64,000 nucleotides of DNA from Micromonospora cathayae (GCF_028993575.1 NZ_CP118615.1:496001-560000); one strand, 5' to 3'. Shown: positions 14,957 through 30,325, numbered from the stretch's first letter. Made by a program: numbers and translations. Notes: generated from the letters alone by a model not told the origin.

Positions 14957-16963
14957 ATGGCCAATCGGACCTGGGCACGATCGGTGCTGGTGGCGCTCGG
15001 GGTGAGTCTGCTGACCGGAGCCGGTCAGCTCGGCGTCGCGTACGGTCTCGGGATTCTCCGGTTCGCCCGGCCCTTCGGCCCGGCCCCCGACCAGTGGCCG
15101 GCGCAGCTCGTCTGGGTGGGCTGGTTCGCCGCCGTCGCCACCCTGGCCGGCGCACTGCTCGCCGACCGGTACGCCCGGCGGGACGACCTGCCGACCGGCA
15201 CCGTCGTCCAGGTCAGCGTGGTGGTCGCCGCCACGCTGGGCGCTACGGTCGTCGCCCCGCTCTGCATGCTTCCCGCCCGCAACGCGCAGGTGCCGGCCAC
15301 CGACCCGGTGCTCTCGGTCGCCGCCGCCGCGCTCGTCGGCACGGTGGCCGGGGCGGTCGCCGCGGTCGCCGTGCTCCGGTACGCCCCGGTGGGGTGGAAC
15401 CTCGCCGCGCTCACCGGGTCGCTGTGGCTCGTCGCGTTCTTCTCCGTCGTACCGTCGCTCGGCGTGGCCGAGGCGCTGCCGACCGTACGGCTGGGTGCGG
15501 TGGACCCGGCCTGGCTCTCCCCGGCCACGGCCGAGCGGCTGGCGATGCTGGTGTTGCCGACGCTGGCGCTGCTGGTCGGGGCGGCGGTCGCCGGGCTGGC
15601 CCGCTGGCTCGACCGGCCACCACTGGTCGGCGGGGTGAGCGGGGTGGCCGGTCCGCTGCTGGTCGCGGTCGCCTACCTGACCGCCGGTCCGGGCGACGGT
15701 GTGGACGGCTACCAGTCCACCCCGTACCGGGCCGCGCTGATCGCGGTCGGTACCGGAGCGCTCGGGGCGACCGCCGCCACCCTGCTGCGCCGTCCGTCGC
15801 TGCGCTGGCCGCTGCTGACCCGGCCACCGCTGGGCGGCCGGTCACTGGTGCGCTGGCCGACGCTGGCGCGTCGCCGGTCGACGAGCGACGCGATCACGCC
15901 GACGGACATCCTGCCGCCCCTTCCGGCGGTCACCGTCCCGCCGACCGGCACCACGCCCGAAGCGGACGCGACCACTCCCCAAGCGGACGCCGCCACGCGC
16001 GGATCGGACGCGACCATGGCCGAAGCGAATGCCACGCCGGCCGAAGCGGACGCCACCACGGGCGGGCCGGACGGCGGTTCCGGCTCCGGTACCGGTGCAG
16101 GCTCCGGTGCCGGTGCAGGCTCCGGTGCCGGTGCAGGCTCCGGTGCCGGTTCGTGGGGCTACCAGCCGGCATCCGTCGACCTCCGGTCAGACGACGGCGG
16201 TTCCGGCTCGTGGGGCTACCAGCCGGCACCCGCCGATACCCGGTCGACGGCCGTGCCACCGACCTCCACGTCGGGCGGCCCGGTCTTCCCGGTCCACTTC
16301 GACTGGCCCGATCCGGGGCCGGTCAGCACACCCGGTGAGCCGGCTGACCCGCCGGCACCCCGGCCCCGTCCGGCGGCACTGGACTGGCCGAGCCCGGCCG
16401 GAGCCGGCACGACGGCCGGTCCGGGCACACCGGCCTGGCCGACTCCCCGCCGGGGCCGGCATGCCAGGGTCGAGCCGAACGACCCGCCGGAGACGGACGC
16501 CTTCGACCGGCTTGGTCCCCCGGCACCCGCCGCCCCGCCGGCTGGAAACACCGGCACCGGCACCGACGGTGGGCGTGCCGGCAACGTGGACACCGGCAGC
16601 GAGGGCAGGGCCGGCAGCGTAGCCACCGGCACCGACGGTGGGACGGAGACCGACGGCGGCGGCGACCACACCGGCACCTCCGGTACCGGGGACGGCGGTA
16701 CCGGCGACGCGGGGCAGGCCGGTAGCGGGACGGGACGCGGGCTGCGCGGGCTGTTCCGACGGAACCGGCCGCGCAGCGGCCCGGACGACGACTCCGGTAC
16801 AGGCGACGGGCGCGAGTCGCCGCCCGTACCGGACCACGACGAGGAGTACGTCGACTGGGTCGCCGGGCTCAGCCAGCCGGAGCCGGCCCCGGAGCCCACC
16901 CCGGAGGACCGGAGTGACCGGCGTACCCTCCGCTCGGCCGGGCGGCACCAGCAGCCCGGATAG
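14957..16963 (+). CDS. Hypothetical 8-TM membrane protein with long repetitive hydrophilic tail
   Basis: I do not recognise the family. The N-terminal ~290 residues hold about eight hydrophobic segments (e.g. SVLVALGVSLLTGAGQLGVA, VWVGWFAAVATLAGALLA, GWNLAALTGSLWLVAFFSVV). The remaining ~375 residues are low-complexity, with TTPQADAATR, GSGAGA repeats, a duplicated SWGYQPA segment and Gly/Thr-rich stretches, ending in an acidic EEYVDWVAGLSQPEP. The ATG at 14957 lies just before TM1; an upstream in-frame GTG at 14843 would add a basic leader and has no clear ribosome-binding site. Convergent with thiC. Start uncertain. Confidence 0.7.
   Translation: MANRTWARSVLVALGVSLLTGAGQLGVAYGLGILRFARPFGPAPDQWPAQLVWVGWFAAVATLAGALLADRYARRDDLPTGTVVQVSVVVAATLGATVVAPLCMLPARNAQVPATDPVLSVAAAALVGTVAGAVAAVAVLRYAPVGWNLAALTGSLWLVAFFSVVPSLGVAEALPTVRLGAVDPAWLSPATAERLAMLVLPTLALLVGAAVAGLARWLDRPPLVGGVSGVAGPLLVAVAYLTAGPGDGVDGYQSTPYRAALIAVGTGALGATAATLLRRPSLRWPLLTRPPLGGRSLVRWPTLARRRSTSDAITPTDILPPLPAVTVPPTGTTPEADATTPQADAATRGSDATMAEANATPAEADATTGGPDGGSGSGTGAGSGAGAGSGAGAGSGAGSWGYQPASVDLRSDDGGSGSWGYQPAPADTRSTAVPPTSTSGGPVFPVHFDWPDPGPVSTPGEPADPPAPRPRPAALDWPSPAGAGTTAGPGTPAWPTPRRGRHARVEPNDPPETDAFDRLGPPAPAAPPAGNTGTGTDGGRAGNVDTGSEGRAGSVATGTDGGTETDGGGDHTGTSGTGDGGTGDAGQAGSGTGRGLRGLFRRNRPRSGPDDDSGTGDGRESPPVPDHDEEYVDWVAGLSQPEPAPEPTPEDRSDRRTLRSAGRHQQPG
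16082..16153 (+). repeat. 18-bp tandem repeat, four copies, inside the 8-TM protein gene
   Basis: Unit GGCTCCGGTGCCGGTGCA at 16082, 16100, 16118 and 16136, the first and last with one to three changes. It encodes GSGAGA iterations and is followed by a duplicated SWGYQPA-coding segment. Confidence 0.9.
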
Positions 16964-17026
16964 CTGGGCGCGCTGCCTGCGCGTCGGTGCGTCGGGCCAG
17001 CGGCACGGGTGGTGGTCTCCCGGCGG

Positions 17027-22477
<5,451 letters not shown>

Positions 22478-22484
<7 letters not shown>

Positions 22485-23104
22485 CCGAGGGCCCGGAGCA
22501 GTTCGGCGGTGGCGCGGGCGGGGTCGGTGGCGGTGGAGAGCGCCCCGACGACCGCCACCCCGTACGCCCCGGCGGCGCGCAGGGCCGGCACGGTCGCCGC
22601 GGTGACGCCGCCGATGGCGACCACCGGCACAGGTACAGCCCCGGCCACCGCGCGGACGCCGGCCGGGCCGATGGGTGGCGGCAGGCCGTCCTTGGTGGTG
22701 GTGGCGTGGCAGGGGCCGACGCCGAGGTAGCTGGCGCCGGCGGCGACGGCCCGGGTGGCGGTCACCGGTTCGCGGGCGGTCGCGCCGAGCACCGCGTCCG
22801 GGCCGAGTACCCGGCGGGCGGCGGCCACCGGCAGGTCGTCGGCTCCGACGTGGCCGCCGGCCGCGCCGACCGCGAGGGCCACGTGCAGCCGGTCGTTGAC
22901 CAGGCAGGTCGCGCCGGCCGGCGTGCACAGTTCGCGGACCCGGCGGGCCAGGTCGTACGTCTCGCGGTCGGTGGCGTCGTCGCTGACCCGGACCTGCACC
23001 ACCAGTTCGGGTCCGGCGACGCCGAGGGCGGCGCGGACCACGGTGAGCGGGTCGTACCCGGGCCGGGTGTCGGTGATCAGATGCAGTCGTCCCAGGGACG
23101 GCAC
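22478..23104 (-). CDS. thiE: Thiamine phosphate synthase ThiE
   Basis: 208-aa TIM-barrel enzyme joining HMP-PP and thiazole phosphate. YLGVGPCHATTTKDGLPPPI contains the conserved Thr-Lys loop, CLVNDRLHVAL the ND motif and GGHVGADDLP the Gln/Asp region. The usual QLRxK near the N-terminus reads QVRVSD, lacking the Lys. Starts at GTG 23104, with GGGAGGAG 8 nt upstream forming the 3' end of the riboswitch, so it is the first and directly switch-controlled gene. Confidence 0.93.
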
Positions 23105-23111
23105 GGCAACT

Positions 23112-23202
23112 CTCCTCCCTGCGCCGGCATTACCCGGATCAGGTTCGACGGTCGGGGGCGGTCAGCCCCCCTCTCAGCCCGGTCCACCGGGCTCCCGTGG
23201 GT
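23112..23202 (-). promoter_or_regulatory. TPP riboswitch (THI element)
   Basis: Minus-strand aptamer with the conserved series CGGGAGCCCGG, GGGCTGAGAGGG, ACCGTCGAACCTGATC, CGGGTAATGCCGGC and GCAGGGAGG. The CTGAGA and ACCTGATCnGGnTAATnCC cores that contact the pyrimidine and pyrophosphate are intact. The ThiE ribosome-binding site GGGAGG is at its 3' edge, so TPP binding probably blocks translation of the whole coupled operon. Confidence 0.96.
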
Positions 23203-23566
23203 TACTTGGCTGCCACCATAGGACGGGCCCGGTGGATCCGCCAAGGGGTGAGGTGGGGATTCGCGCCAACCGTGAAGGTCGTCACGGGGGCCGGGGAGCG
23301 GCGCGGACCGCGTGAGGTGTCGGCGGGCAGCCATGGATTACATCCGCATTTGCGGGATCTTATTGGAAATTGTCGATCACTCGTTACAGAACCGTTACAC
23401 AGCCATGCCTTGCCCGACACACTTCGGACGGCGCTAATTTGTTCAGCGAATGAGCAAAATCCGGTACGCAGGCCCTGGCACGGCCCGCGCACCGGTCCCA
23501 GGGACGGTCTTCGGCGCGCCGACCCGCTCGCGTACACCCCTGTCCATCAGGACAAAGGAGACCGCA
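23203..23566. promoter_or_regulatory. Divergent spacer between thi operon and giant secreted protein gene
   Basis: No gene supported. It holds a near-palindrome ATCCGCATTTGCGGGAT at about 23341-23357, direct repeats CGTTACAGAAC/CGTTACACAG at about 23382-23402, and a weak plus-strand promoter candidate (TTGCCC, then GCTAAT 17 nt later, about 23411-23439) that would serve the downstream gene. Assignments are tentative. Confidence 0.3.
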
Positions 23567-26500
23567 GTGTCCCGACCCCCTCGGGGCCGCACATCACGTG
23601 CCCCGCTGACAGCTGCCCTGCTTTCCCTCACCCTCACCGCCACCACCCTGCTCAGCGCACCCGCCGCGCAGGCCGCCCCGGACGGGCCGGTCAACCGGCC
23701 CGGTGCCGACACGGCCGGCGCGGTGAACGCGCAGGCCGTGACCGACCCGTTCTCGGTGCTGGTCTTCTCGAAGACCGCCGGCTTCCGGCACGGCTCCATC
23801 CCGGCCGGTATCACCGCCATCCAGCAACTCGGCGCGGCCAACAACTTCACCGTCGACACCACCGAGGACGGGGCCGCGTTCACCGACGCCAACCTCGCCA
23901 AGTACCAGGCGGTGATCTGGCTCTCCACCACCGGTGACGTCCTCAACGCCGACCAGCAGGCGGCGTTCGAGCGGTACATCCAGGGTGGCGGCGGCTACGC
24001 CGGTATCCACGCCGCCTCCGACACCGAGTACGACTGGGCCTGGTACGGCAAGCTGGTCGGCGCGTACTTCAACAGCCACCCGGCCAACCAGACCGCCACC
24101 GTCAAGGTCGAGGACCCGGCGCACCCCTCCACGGCGGACCTGCCGGAGCGGTGGAGCCGCTACGACGAGTGGTACAACTACCGCACCAACCCCCGGGGCA
24201 GCGTGCACGTCCTGGCCAGCCTGGACGAGAAGTCGTACGCCCCGGGCTCCGGCGCGATGGGTGCCGACCACCCGATCGCCTGGTGTCAGGAGTACGAGGG
24301 CGGCCGCTCCTGGTACACCGGCGGCGGCCACACCAACGAGTCGTTCGCCGAGCCCGACTTCCTCGCCCACCTGCTCGGCGGCATCCAGACCGCGGCCGGG
24401 GTGCTGGACTCCGACTGCGGCGCCTCGAAGACCGCCAGCTTCGAGAAGATCACGCTGGACAGCAACACCAGCAACCCGATGGAGCTGGACATCGCTCCGG
24501 ACGGCCGGGTCTTCTACATCGAGCGCGACGGCCGGGTGCAGATCATCAAGCCGGACACCGGCAACACGGTGACCGCGATCGACCTGGACGTGTTCACCGG
24601 CAACGAGGACGGCCTGATCGGCATCCGGCTCGACCCGGACTTCGCCACCAACAACTGGGTCTACCTCTACTACGCCCCGAACGACGGGGTGGCCCGCAAC
24701 GTGATCTCCCGGTTCACCGTCACCGGGGACACCATCGCGCTGTCCAGCGAGAAGCGGGTACTCCAGGTCGACACCCAGCGCAACACCTGCTGCCACGCGG
24801 GCGGCAGCATGGTCTTCGACTCGGCCGGCAACCTGTACCTCGCCACCGGTGACAACACCAACCCGTTCGAGTCGAGCGCCTACACCCCGATCGACGAGCG
24901 CGCCGGCCGCCAGGACTACGACGCCCAGCGCACCTCGGGCAACACCAACGACCTGCGCGGCAAGGTCATCCGGATCCACCCGGAGGACGACGGGACGTAC
25001 ACCATCCCGCAGGGCAACCTGTTCGCGCCGGGCACCGCGAAGACCCGCCCGGAGATCTACGCGATGGGCTTCCGGAACCCGTTCCGGATCGGCATCGACC
25101 CGGGCACCGACACCCTGTACGTCGCCGACTACGGGCCGGACGCCGGCTCCGCCAACGCGAACCGGGGCCCGGAGGGCCTGGTCGAGTGGAACATCGTCGG
25201 CACCCCCGGCAACTACGGCTGGCCGTACTGCACCGGGGCCAACTCGGCGTACAACGACTACCAGTTCCCGTCCGGCCCGAGCGGGGCGAAGTTCGACTGC
25301 GCCGCCCCGGTCAACGACTCGCCGAACAACACCGGTCTGACCAACCTGCCGCCGGCCATCGCGGCCACCGTCTGGTACGGCTACGCCGCCAACCCGCTCT
25401 TCCCGGAGATCGGTGGCGGCGGCGCGCCGATGGGCGGCCCGGTCTACCGGTACGACGCCGACCTGAACTCCACCCGCAAGTGGCCCGCCTACTACGACGG
25501 CAAGGCCATGTTCGGCGAGTGGAACCAGTCGAAGATGTACACCATGCAGCTCACCGGGGACGGCAAGTCGCTGGTCGACATCAACCAGCTGCTCGCCGGG
25601 ATGAACTTCATCCGCCCGATGGACTTCGAGTTCGGCCCCGACGGCGCGCTCTACATGATCGAGTGGGGCAGCGGCTTCGGCGGCAACAACGACAACTCCG
25701 GGGTCTACCGGATCGACTACATCGCCGGTGACCGCGCCCCGATCGCGGCGGCCAGCGCCGACCCGACCTCCGGCGCGAGCCCGCTGACCGTCACGTTCTC
25801 CAGCGCCGGTTCCCGGGACCCGGACGGCGGCGCGCTGACCTACGCGTGGGCGTTCGGCGACGGGGGGACCTCCACCGAGGCCAACCCGACCCACACGTAC
25901 ACCACGGCCGGTGACTACACCGCCCAGCTCACCGTGACCAACCCCAAGGGTCGTACCGCGGTGGCGAACGTGCTGGTGACGGTCGGCAACACCGCGCCCA
26001 CGGTGACCATCGAGTTCCCGCCGGACGGCGGCTTCTTCGACTGGGGCGACCAGGTCAGGTACACGATCAAGGTGACCGACCCCGAGGACGGCACCATCGA
26101 CTGCGCCAAGGTCCAGCTCCAGGTGCTCCTCGGCCACGACCAGCACGCCCACCCGCTGGAGCAGCACACCGGCTGCACCGGCGCGATCCAGACCTCGCTG
26201 GCCTCCGGACACGGGGCCGAGGCCAACGTGTTCACCGTGCTCGAGGCGACCTACACCGACGCCGGCGGCGCCGGCGGCGCCAGCCCGCTCACCGGGCGGG
26301 CCATCGAGATCCTCCAGCCCAAGCGCAAGCAGGCCGAGTACTTCAGCGCCACCGGCCGCGCCGCGGGCAGCACCGGCGGCGGTGACGCCGGCGTGCAGCT
26401 GGAGACCACCACCGACCCGGCCGGCGGCGGCCAGAACATCGGCTTCATCGAGGACGGCGACTGGTGGTCGCTCGACCCGGCCAACCTGACCAACATCGAC

Positions 26501-29404
26501 TCGGTCCGGTTCCGGGTCGCGTCGGCGGTCGCCGGTGGACGGATCGAGATCCGCTCCGGCGCGGCCGACGGCCCGCTGCTCGGCCAGGTCGACGTGCCGG
26601 GCACCGGCGGTTGGCAGACCTGGGTCGACGTGACCGCACCGGTCAGCGGCCCGGGTACCGGATCGCTGTTCTTCGTGGCCAAGGACCCGGCCAACGGCAC
26701 GGGTTCGCTGTTCAACGTCAACTGGATGGACTTCCTCGGTCGCGGTGTGACCGAGAACGCTCCGCCGCAGGTCAGCGCGACCGCCACCCCGGCCACCGGG
26801 ACCGCGCCGGTCACCGTCACCTTCGACGGCACGGCCACCGACGCCGAGGGCGACACCCCGCTGACGTACGCCTGGGACTTCGGTGACGGCGGCACGGCGA
26901 CCACCCTGGACGCCACCCACACGTACACCGTTCCGGGCACCTTCACCGCCATCCTGACGGTGACCGACAGCCGGGGCGCGAAGTCGTACGCCAGCGTGCC
27001 GGTGAAGGTCGAAGCGCCGAACACGTCCTGCTTCGGGGCGCGCTCGGACGACTTCCTCGGCAGCAGCCTCGACAAGGACCGCTGGACGGTGGTCCGGGAG
27101 AACCAGCTCTACTCGGTCGCCGGCGGCGCGCTGCGGCTGCCCACCGCGGTGGGTGACCTGTACGGCACCCGCAACGACGCCACCAACCTGGTGCTCCAGC
27201 CCGCGCCCAGCGGTGCCTGGCAGGCCACCACGAAGGTGACGTTGCCGATCACCGCCAACTACCAGCAGGCCGGCCTGCTGATCTACGGCGACGACGACAA
27301 CTACGCCAAGGTCGACCTGCTCTACTCCGGCAGCCGTCGGGTGGAGTTCATCCGGGAGACCGCCGGCACGCCGCGCAACGAGGGTGCCGACGCCACCAAC
27401 GCGCCGGCCGGTGACACCGTCTACCTGCGGCTGATCAGCGACGGGACGAACCTGACCGCGGCGTACTCCGCCGACGGCCAGACCTTCACCCCGGTCGGCC
27501 GGGCCGCCGCGCTCGCCGGCATCACCAACCCGCGGATCGGGGTGTTCGCCCTCAACGGCGGCACCGAGGCGCCGGTGGTGGACGCGGTCTTCGACTGGTT
27601 CCAGGTCACGCCGGACGAGCCGGCCGGGGCGGTCACCCCGTCCGACGAGTTCGACGGCACCACGCTCGACAAGTGCCGCTGGAACGCGGTGCTGCGGGAG
27701 GACGCGACCAAGTACCGGGTCGCCGACGGCGCGCTCCGCATCGACGTGCCCAACGGTGACATCTACGGCACCGGCAACACCGGGCCGACGAACTTCATTC
27801 TCCAGACCGCGCCCAGCGGCGACTGGACCATCGAGACGAAGATCGACGGCAGCGCGTTCAACGAGCAGTACCAGCAGGGTGGTCTGATCGTCCACGCGGA
27901 CGACGACAACTACCTGAAGTTCGACTTCATCGCGGACAACACCGCAGGGTCGGCGGTCAGCCGGCGGATCGAGTTCCGTAGCGAGATCGGTGGGGCGGTC
28001 CAGGACCCGCAGCCGCAGGTGCAGAACCTGACCTCGGGTGTGTGGCACCTGCGACTGGCCCGGTCCGGTAACACCTACACCGCGTCCTACTCGGCCGACG
28101 GTACGGCGTGGACCACGTTGGGCGAGCTGACCAACAGCGCCGTCGGGGCCACCCCGAAGGTCGGTCTGTTCACCCTGGGTGCCAACCAGACCGCGTCCAA
28201 GCCGGCGGTGTTCGACTACTTCCGGCTCACCGAGGGCCAGGTGGAGGAGGACGACACCGCGCCGGTGACCACCGCCACGGTCTCCGGCACCCCGACCGAG
28301 GGCTGGTACACCGGCCCGGTCACCGTCACGCTGGCCGCGGCCGACGAGGACGGTGGCAGCGGGGTCGCCAGCACCGAGTACCAGCTCGACGGGGCGAACA
28401 CCTGGACGGCGTACACCGCCCCGGTGGCGGTCTCCGGTGACGGCGAGCACGAGCTGCGGTTCCGGTCGACCGACGAGGCCGGCAACGTGGAGGCGACGAA
28501 GTCCGTCACGGTGAAGATCGACGCCACCGCGCCGGTCAGCACCGCGACCTTCGCCCCGGCCAACGACGAGGGCTGGCACGCCGGGGCGATCCCGGTGGTC
28601 CTCGCCGCCACCGACGCCGGTTCCGGGGTGAAGACCCTGGAGTGGTCGCTCGACGGCGGCGCGTGGACCGCGTACACCGCACCGGTCGAGGTGACCGGGG
28701 ACGGCAGCCACGAGCTGCTCTACCGGGCCACCGACAAGGCGGGCAACGCCGAGACGCTGAAGTCCGCGATCGTCAAGATCGACGGTACGAAGCCGACGCT
28801 GCTGGTCTCCGGTATCGCCGACGGTCAGCTCTACGGTGACAGCCAGGACGTCCGGGTGACCTGGCAGGCGGTCGACCCGACCTCGGGCATCAAGAGCGTG
28901 GTCGGCAAGCTGGACGGCGCGACGTACGCCAGCGGCACGCTCCAGGCCATGTACGAGCTGTCGCTCGGCCTGCACGAGCTGACCGTGACCGCCACCGACA
29001 AGGCGGGGAACAAGACCACCACGACGGTCCGGTTCTTCGTCACCACCTCGTTCCGGGACATGCAGAACCTGCTGGACCGGTTCAAGGCGACCGGACGGTT
29101 GACGGCGAATGCGCACAAGCAGCTCACGGCCAAGCTCGACGCGGCCCGCAAGGCCGAGGCGAACGGCAATGACACCAAGGCGATCAAGCACCTGACCGAG
29201 TTCCGGACGCTCGCCGCCACCGCCTCGCTGGTCCGCGAGGCGGAGGTACGGGACGTCCTGGTCCGGGACGCCGACGCGATGATCGTCCGCCTGGGTGGTA
29301 CGGCCAGCCAGGCCGGCGTCAAGGCGAACGACGGCAAGACGACCAAGGGCACCGGCCGGCTGGGTGGCGACACCACCCGGCTCGCCCCCGGTCGCTCGCT
29401 CTGA
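23567..29404 (+). CDS. Giant secreted ThuA / glucose-sorbosone dehydrogenase / PKD / CBM / FIMAH-like protein
   Basis: 1945-aa exported protein. Signal peptide ~1-38 (LTAALLSLTLTATTLLSAPA). Domains by position: ThuA (~62-278), glucose/sorbosone dehydrogenase-like beta-propeller (~291-721, with CCHAGGSMVFD and MGFRNPFRIGIDP), PKD (~725-808), Ig-like linker, CBM6-like (~921-1059), PKD (~1064-1150), two DUF1349/LamG-like lectin folds (~1155-1347 and 1358-1557), three Ig-like repeats (~1563-1826), and a C-terminal helical FIMAH-like domain (~1830-1908). The GTG at 23567 was chosen for AAGGAG 7 nt upstream and the signal peptide that follows. Probably a cell-surface or extracellular sugar-processing enzyme; substrate unknown. 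ThuA-GSDH-PKD combinations are known; the full combination with FIMAH is unusual. Confidence 0.88.
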   Translation: MSRPPRGRTSRAPLTAALLSLTLTATTLLSAPAAQAAPDGPVNRPGADTAGAVNAQAVTDPFSVLVFSKTAGFRHGSIPAGITAIQQLGAANNFTVDTTEDGAAFTDANLAKYQAVIWLSTTGDVLNADQQAAFERYIQGGGGYAGIHAASDTEYDWAWYGKLVGAYFNSHPANQTATVKVEDPAHPSTADLPERWSRYDEWYNYRTNPRGSVHVLASLDEKSYAPGSGAMGADHPIAWCQEYEGGRSWYTGGGHTNESFAEPDFLAHLLGGIQTAAGVLDSDCGASKTASFEKITLDSNTSNPMELDIAPDGRVFYIERDGRVQIIKPDTGNTVTAIDLDVFTGNEDGLIGIRLDPDFATNNWVYLYYAPNDGVARNVISRFTVTGDTIALSSEKRVLQVDTQRNTCCHAGGSMVFDSAGNLYLATGDNTNPFESSAYTPIDERAGRQDYDAQRTSGNTNDLRGKVIRIHPEDDGTYTIPQGNLFAPGTAKTRPEIYAMGFRNPFRIGIDPGTDTLYVADYGPDAGSANANRGPEGLVEWNIVGTPGNYGWPYCTGANSAYNDYQFPSGPSGAKFDCAAPVNDSPNNTGLTNLPPAIAATVWYGYAANPLFPEIGGGGAPMGGPVYRYDADLNSTRKWPAYYDGKAMFGEWNQSKMYTMQLTGDGKSLVDINQLLAGMNFIRPMDFEFGPDGALYMIEWGSGFGGNNDNSGVYRIDYIAGDRAPIAAASADPTSGASPLTVTFSSAGSRDPDGGALTYAWAFGDGGTSTEANPTHTYTTAGDYTAQLTVTNPKGRTAVANVLVTVGNTAPTVTIEFPPDGGFFDWGDQVRYTIKVTDPEDGTIDCAKVQLQVLLGHDQHAHPLEQHTGCTGAIQTSLASGHGAEANVFTVLEATYTDAGGAGGASPLTGRAIEILQPKRKQAEYFSATGRAAGSTGGGDAGVQLETTTDPAGGGQNIGFIEDGDWWSLDPANLTNIDSVRFRVASAVAGGRIEIRSGAADGPLLGQVDVPGTGGWQTWVDVTAPVSGPGTGSLFFVAKDPANGTGSLFNVNWMDFLGRGVTENAPPQVSATATPATGTAPVTVTFDGTATDAEGDTPLTYAWDFGDGGTATTLDATHTYTVPGTFTAILTVTDSRGAKSYASVPVKVEAPNTSCFGARSDDFLGSSLDKDRWTVVRENQLYSVAGGALRLPTAVGDLYGTRNDATNLVLQPAPSGAWQATTKVTLPITANYQQAGLLIYGDDDNYAKVDLLYSGSRRVEFIRETAGTPRNEGADATNAPAGDTVYLRLISDGTNLTAAYSADGQTFTPVGRAAALAGITNPRIGVFALNGGTEAPVVDAVFDWFQVTPDEPAGAVTPSDEFDGTTLDKCRWNAVLREDATKYRVADGALRIDVPNGDIYGTGNTGPTNFILQTAPSGDWTIETKIDGSAFNEQYQQGGLIVHADDDNYLKFDFIADNTAGSAVSRRIEFRSEIGGAVQDPQPQVQNLTSGVWHLRLARSGNTYTASYSADGTAWTTLGELTNSAVGATPKVGLFTLGANQTASKPAVFDYFRLTEGQVEEDDTAPVTTATVSGTPTEGWYTGPVTVTLAAADEDGGSGVASTEYQLDGANTWTAYTAPVAVSGDGEHELRFRSTDEAGNVEATKSVTVKIDATAPVSTATFAPANDEGWHAGAIPVVLAATDAGSGVKTLEWSLDGGAWTAYTAPVEVTGDGSHELLYRATDKAGNAETLKSAIVKIDGTKPTLLVSGIADGQLYGDSQDVRVTWQAVDPTSGIKSVVGKLDGATYASGTLQAMYELSLGLHELTVTATDKAGNKTTTTVRFFVTTSFRDMQNLLDRFKATGRLTANAHKQLTAKLDAARKAEANGNDTKAIKHLTEFRTLAATASLVREAEVRDVLVRDADAMIVRLGGTASQAGVKANDGKTTKGTGRLGGDTTRLAPGRSL

Positions 29405-29409
29405 TCACC

Positions 29410-29447
29410 GGGCCCCCTCCCGGCGCGTCCGCGCCGGGAGGGGGCCC
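29410..29447. terminator. Hairpin terminator after the giant secreted protein gene
   Basis: A perfect 17-bp stem (29410-29426 with 29431-29447) with a 4-nt loop GTCC, beginning 6 nt after the stop and followed by CCTTCC. Strong U-poor terminator. Confidence 0.85.
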
Positions 29448-29475
29448 CTTCCGTTCTGCGATGGAGAGGTTCCCC

Positions 29476-30024
29476 ATGCGTATCCGGACCGCACTGGCCG
29501 CCGCCCTCGTCGGCCTGGCCCTGGTGTTCCTGTCGGCCGGTCCGGCCGCGGCGCACACCGGAAAACTCAAGCTCGTGGTGGCCGGCGACGGGGCCGACGG
29601 GGTCACCGTCCAGGCCAGCTACGCCGACGGCCACCGGCCGGACCTTCCGGTCAGCCTGGTCCTCACCGCCACCGGCCCGGACGACCGCAAGGTCGGCCCG
29701 GTGGAACTCCAGCCGTCCACCGAGGGGCAGGGCTTCTACATCACCGGTCCGCTGCTCTCCCCCGGCCGTTGGACGGTCACGGTGACCGCTCCGGCCTCGA
29801 TCGGCGGTACCGGCACCGCCCGGGTGGAGGCCCGGGCCGCGGAGCCGGTCCCACCGCCCCCCACCGCGCGCGCCCGCGCGGACGCCCGCGACGTCACCGA
29901 GATCCGGGCGGCCGGACGCACCGGGGAGTCCACCTGGTGGCTCCCGGTGGGCGTCGGGGTGCTGGCGCTGCTGGTGGTCGCCGGCGCGTTGACGGCGTTC
30001 GTCGGCCGACGCCGCCGGCCCTGA
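29476..30024 (+). CDS. Secreted, C-terminally membrane-anchored protein (CopC-like architecture)
   Basis: 182 aa. Signal peptide MRIRTALAAALVGLALVFLS ends at AAA before a mature His (HTGKLKLVVAG), a layout shared with CopC-type copper proteins, but I cannot confirm that family. A beta-rich region (VSLVLTATGPDD, GRWTVTVTAPASIGGTG) is followed by a TM helix (WLPVGVGVLALLVVAGALTA) and RRRRP. The ATG at 29476 was chosen for GGAGAGG upstream; an ATG at 29461 is less likely. Encoded just after the giant protein's terminator. Confidence 0.7.
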   Translation: MRIRTALAAALVGLALVFLSAGPAAAHTGKLKLVVAGDGADGVTVQASYADGHRPDLPVSLVLTATGPDDRKVGPVELQPSTEGQGFYITGPLLSPGRWTVTVTAPASIGGTGTARVEARAAEPVPPPPTARARADARDVTEIRAAGRTGESTWWLPVGVGVLALLVVAGALTAFVGRRRRP

Positions 30025-30076
30025 CCCGACCGACCCGCTACCGCCCCGGAAACCGCCACCCCACTACCGACCCGGA

Positions 30077-30126
30077 AACCGCCGCGCAGTCGCCGGCCCT
30101 CGAACCGCCGCGCAGTCGCCGGCCCT
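30077..30126. repeat. 24-bp direct repeat, two copies
   Basis: The same 24-nt sequence (beginning AACCGCCGCGCAG) occurs at 30077-30100 and 30103-30126, in the ~300-nt gap after 30024. A shorter CCGGAAACCGCC repeat precedes it. Otherwise the gap holds nothing recognisable. Confidence 0.8.
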
Positions 30127-30325
30127 GACCCCGCGAGCGGGCGGATCGCGGGGCCGTCCCGGCGAACCGCGAGGTCACCGGGCCGCGAGCAGCCCACCGA
30201 GCACTGTGGACGGCCCCCACCGGCCGTGGCCTCGGTGGACCTCCGCGCCACCTTCCGGAAGAGAAAATCTCACAATCTCCCGTTCGGGGCAGCGCGTGAC
30301 CGTCCGATCACGGCATGCTGTCCTG

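Noticed and set aside
23594-29191. A 1865-codon open frame on the minus strand opposite the giant secreted protein
   Set aside because: It is a G+C-driven shadow: low-complexity R/G/V-rich protein with no recognisable domains, while the plus-strand frame has a signal peptide, ribosome-binding site and clear domains.
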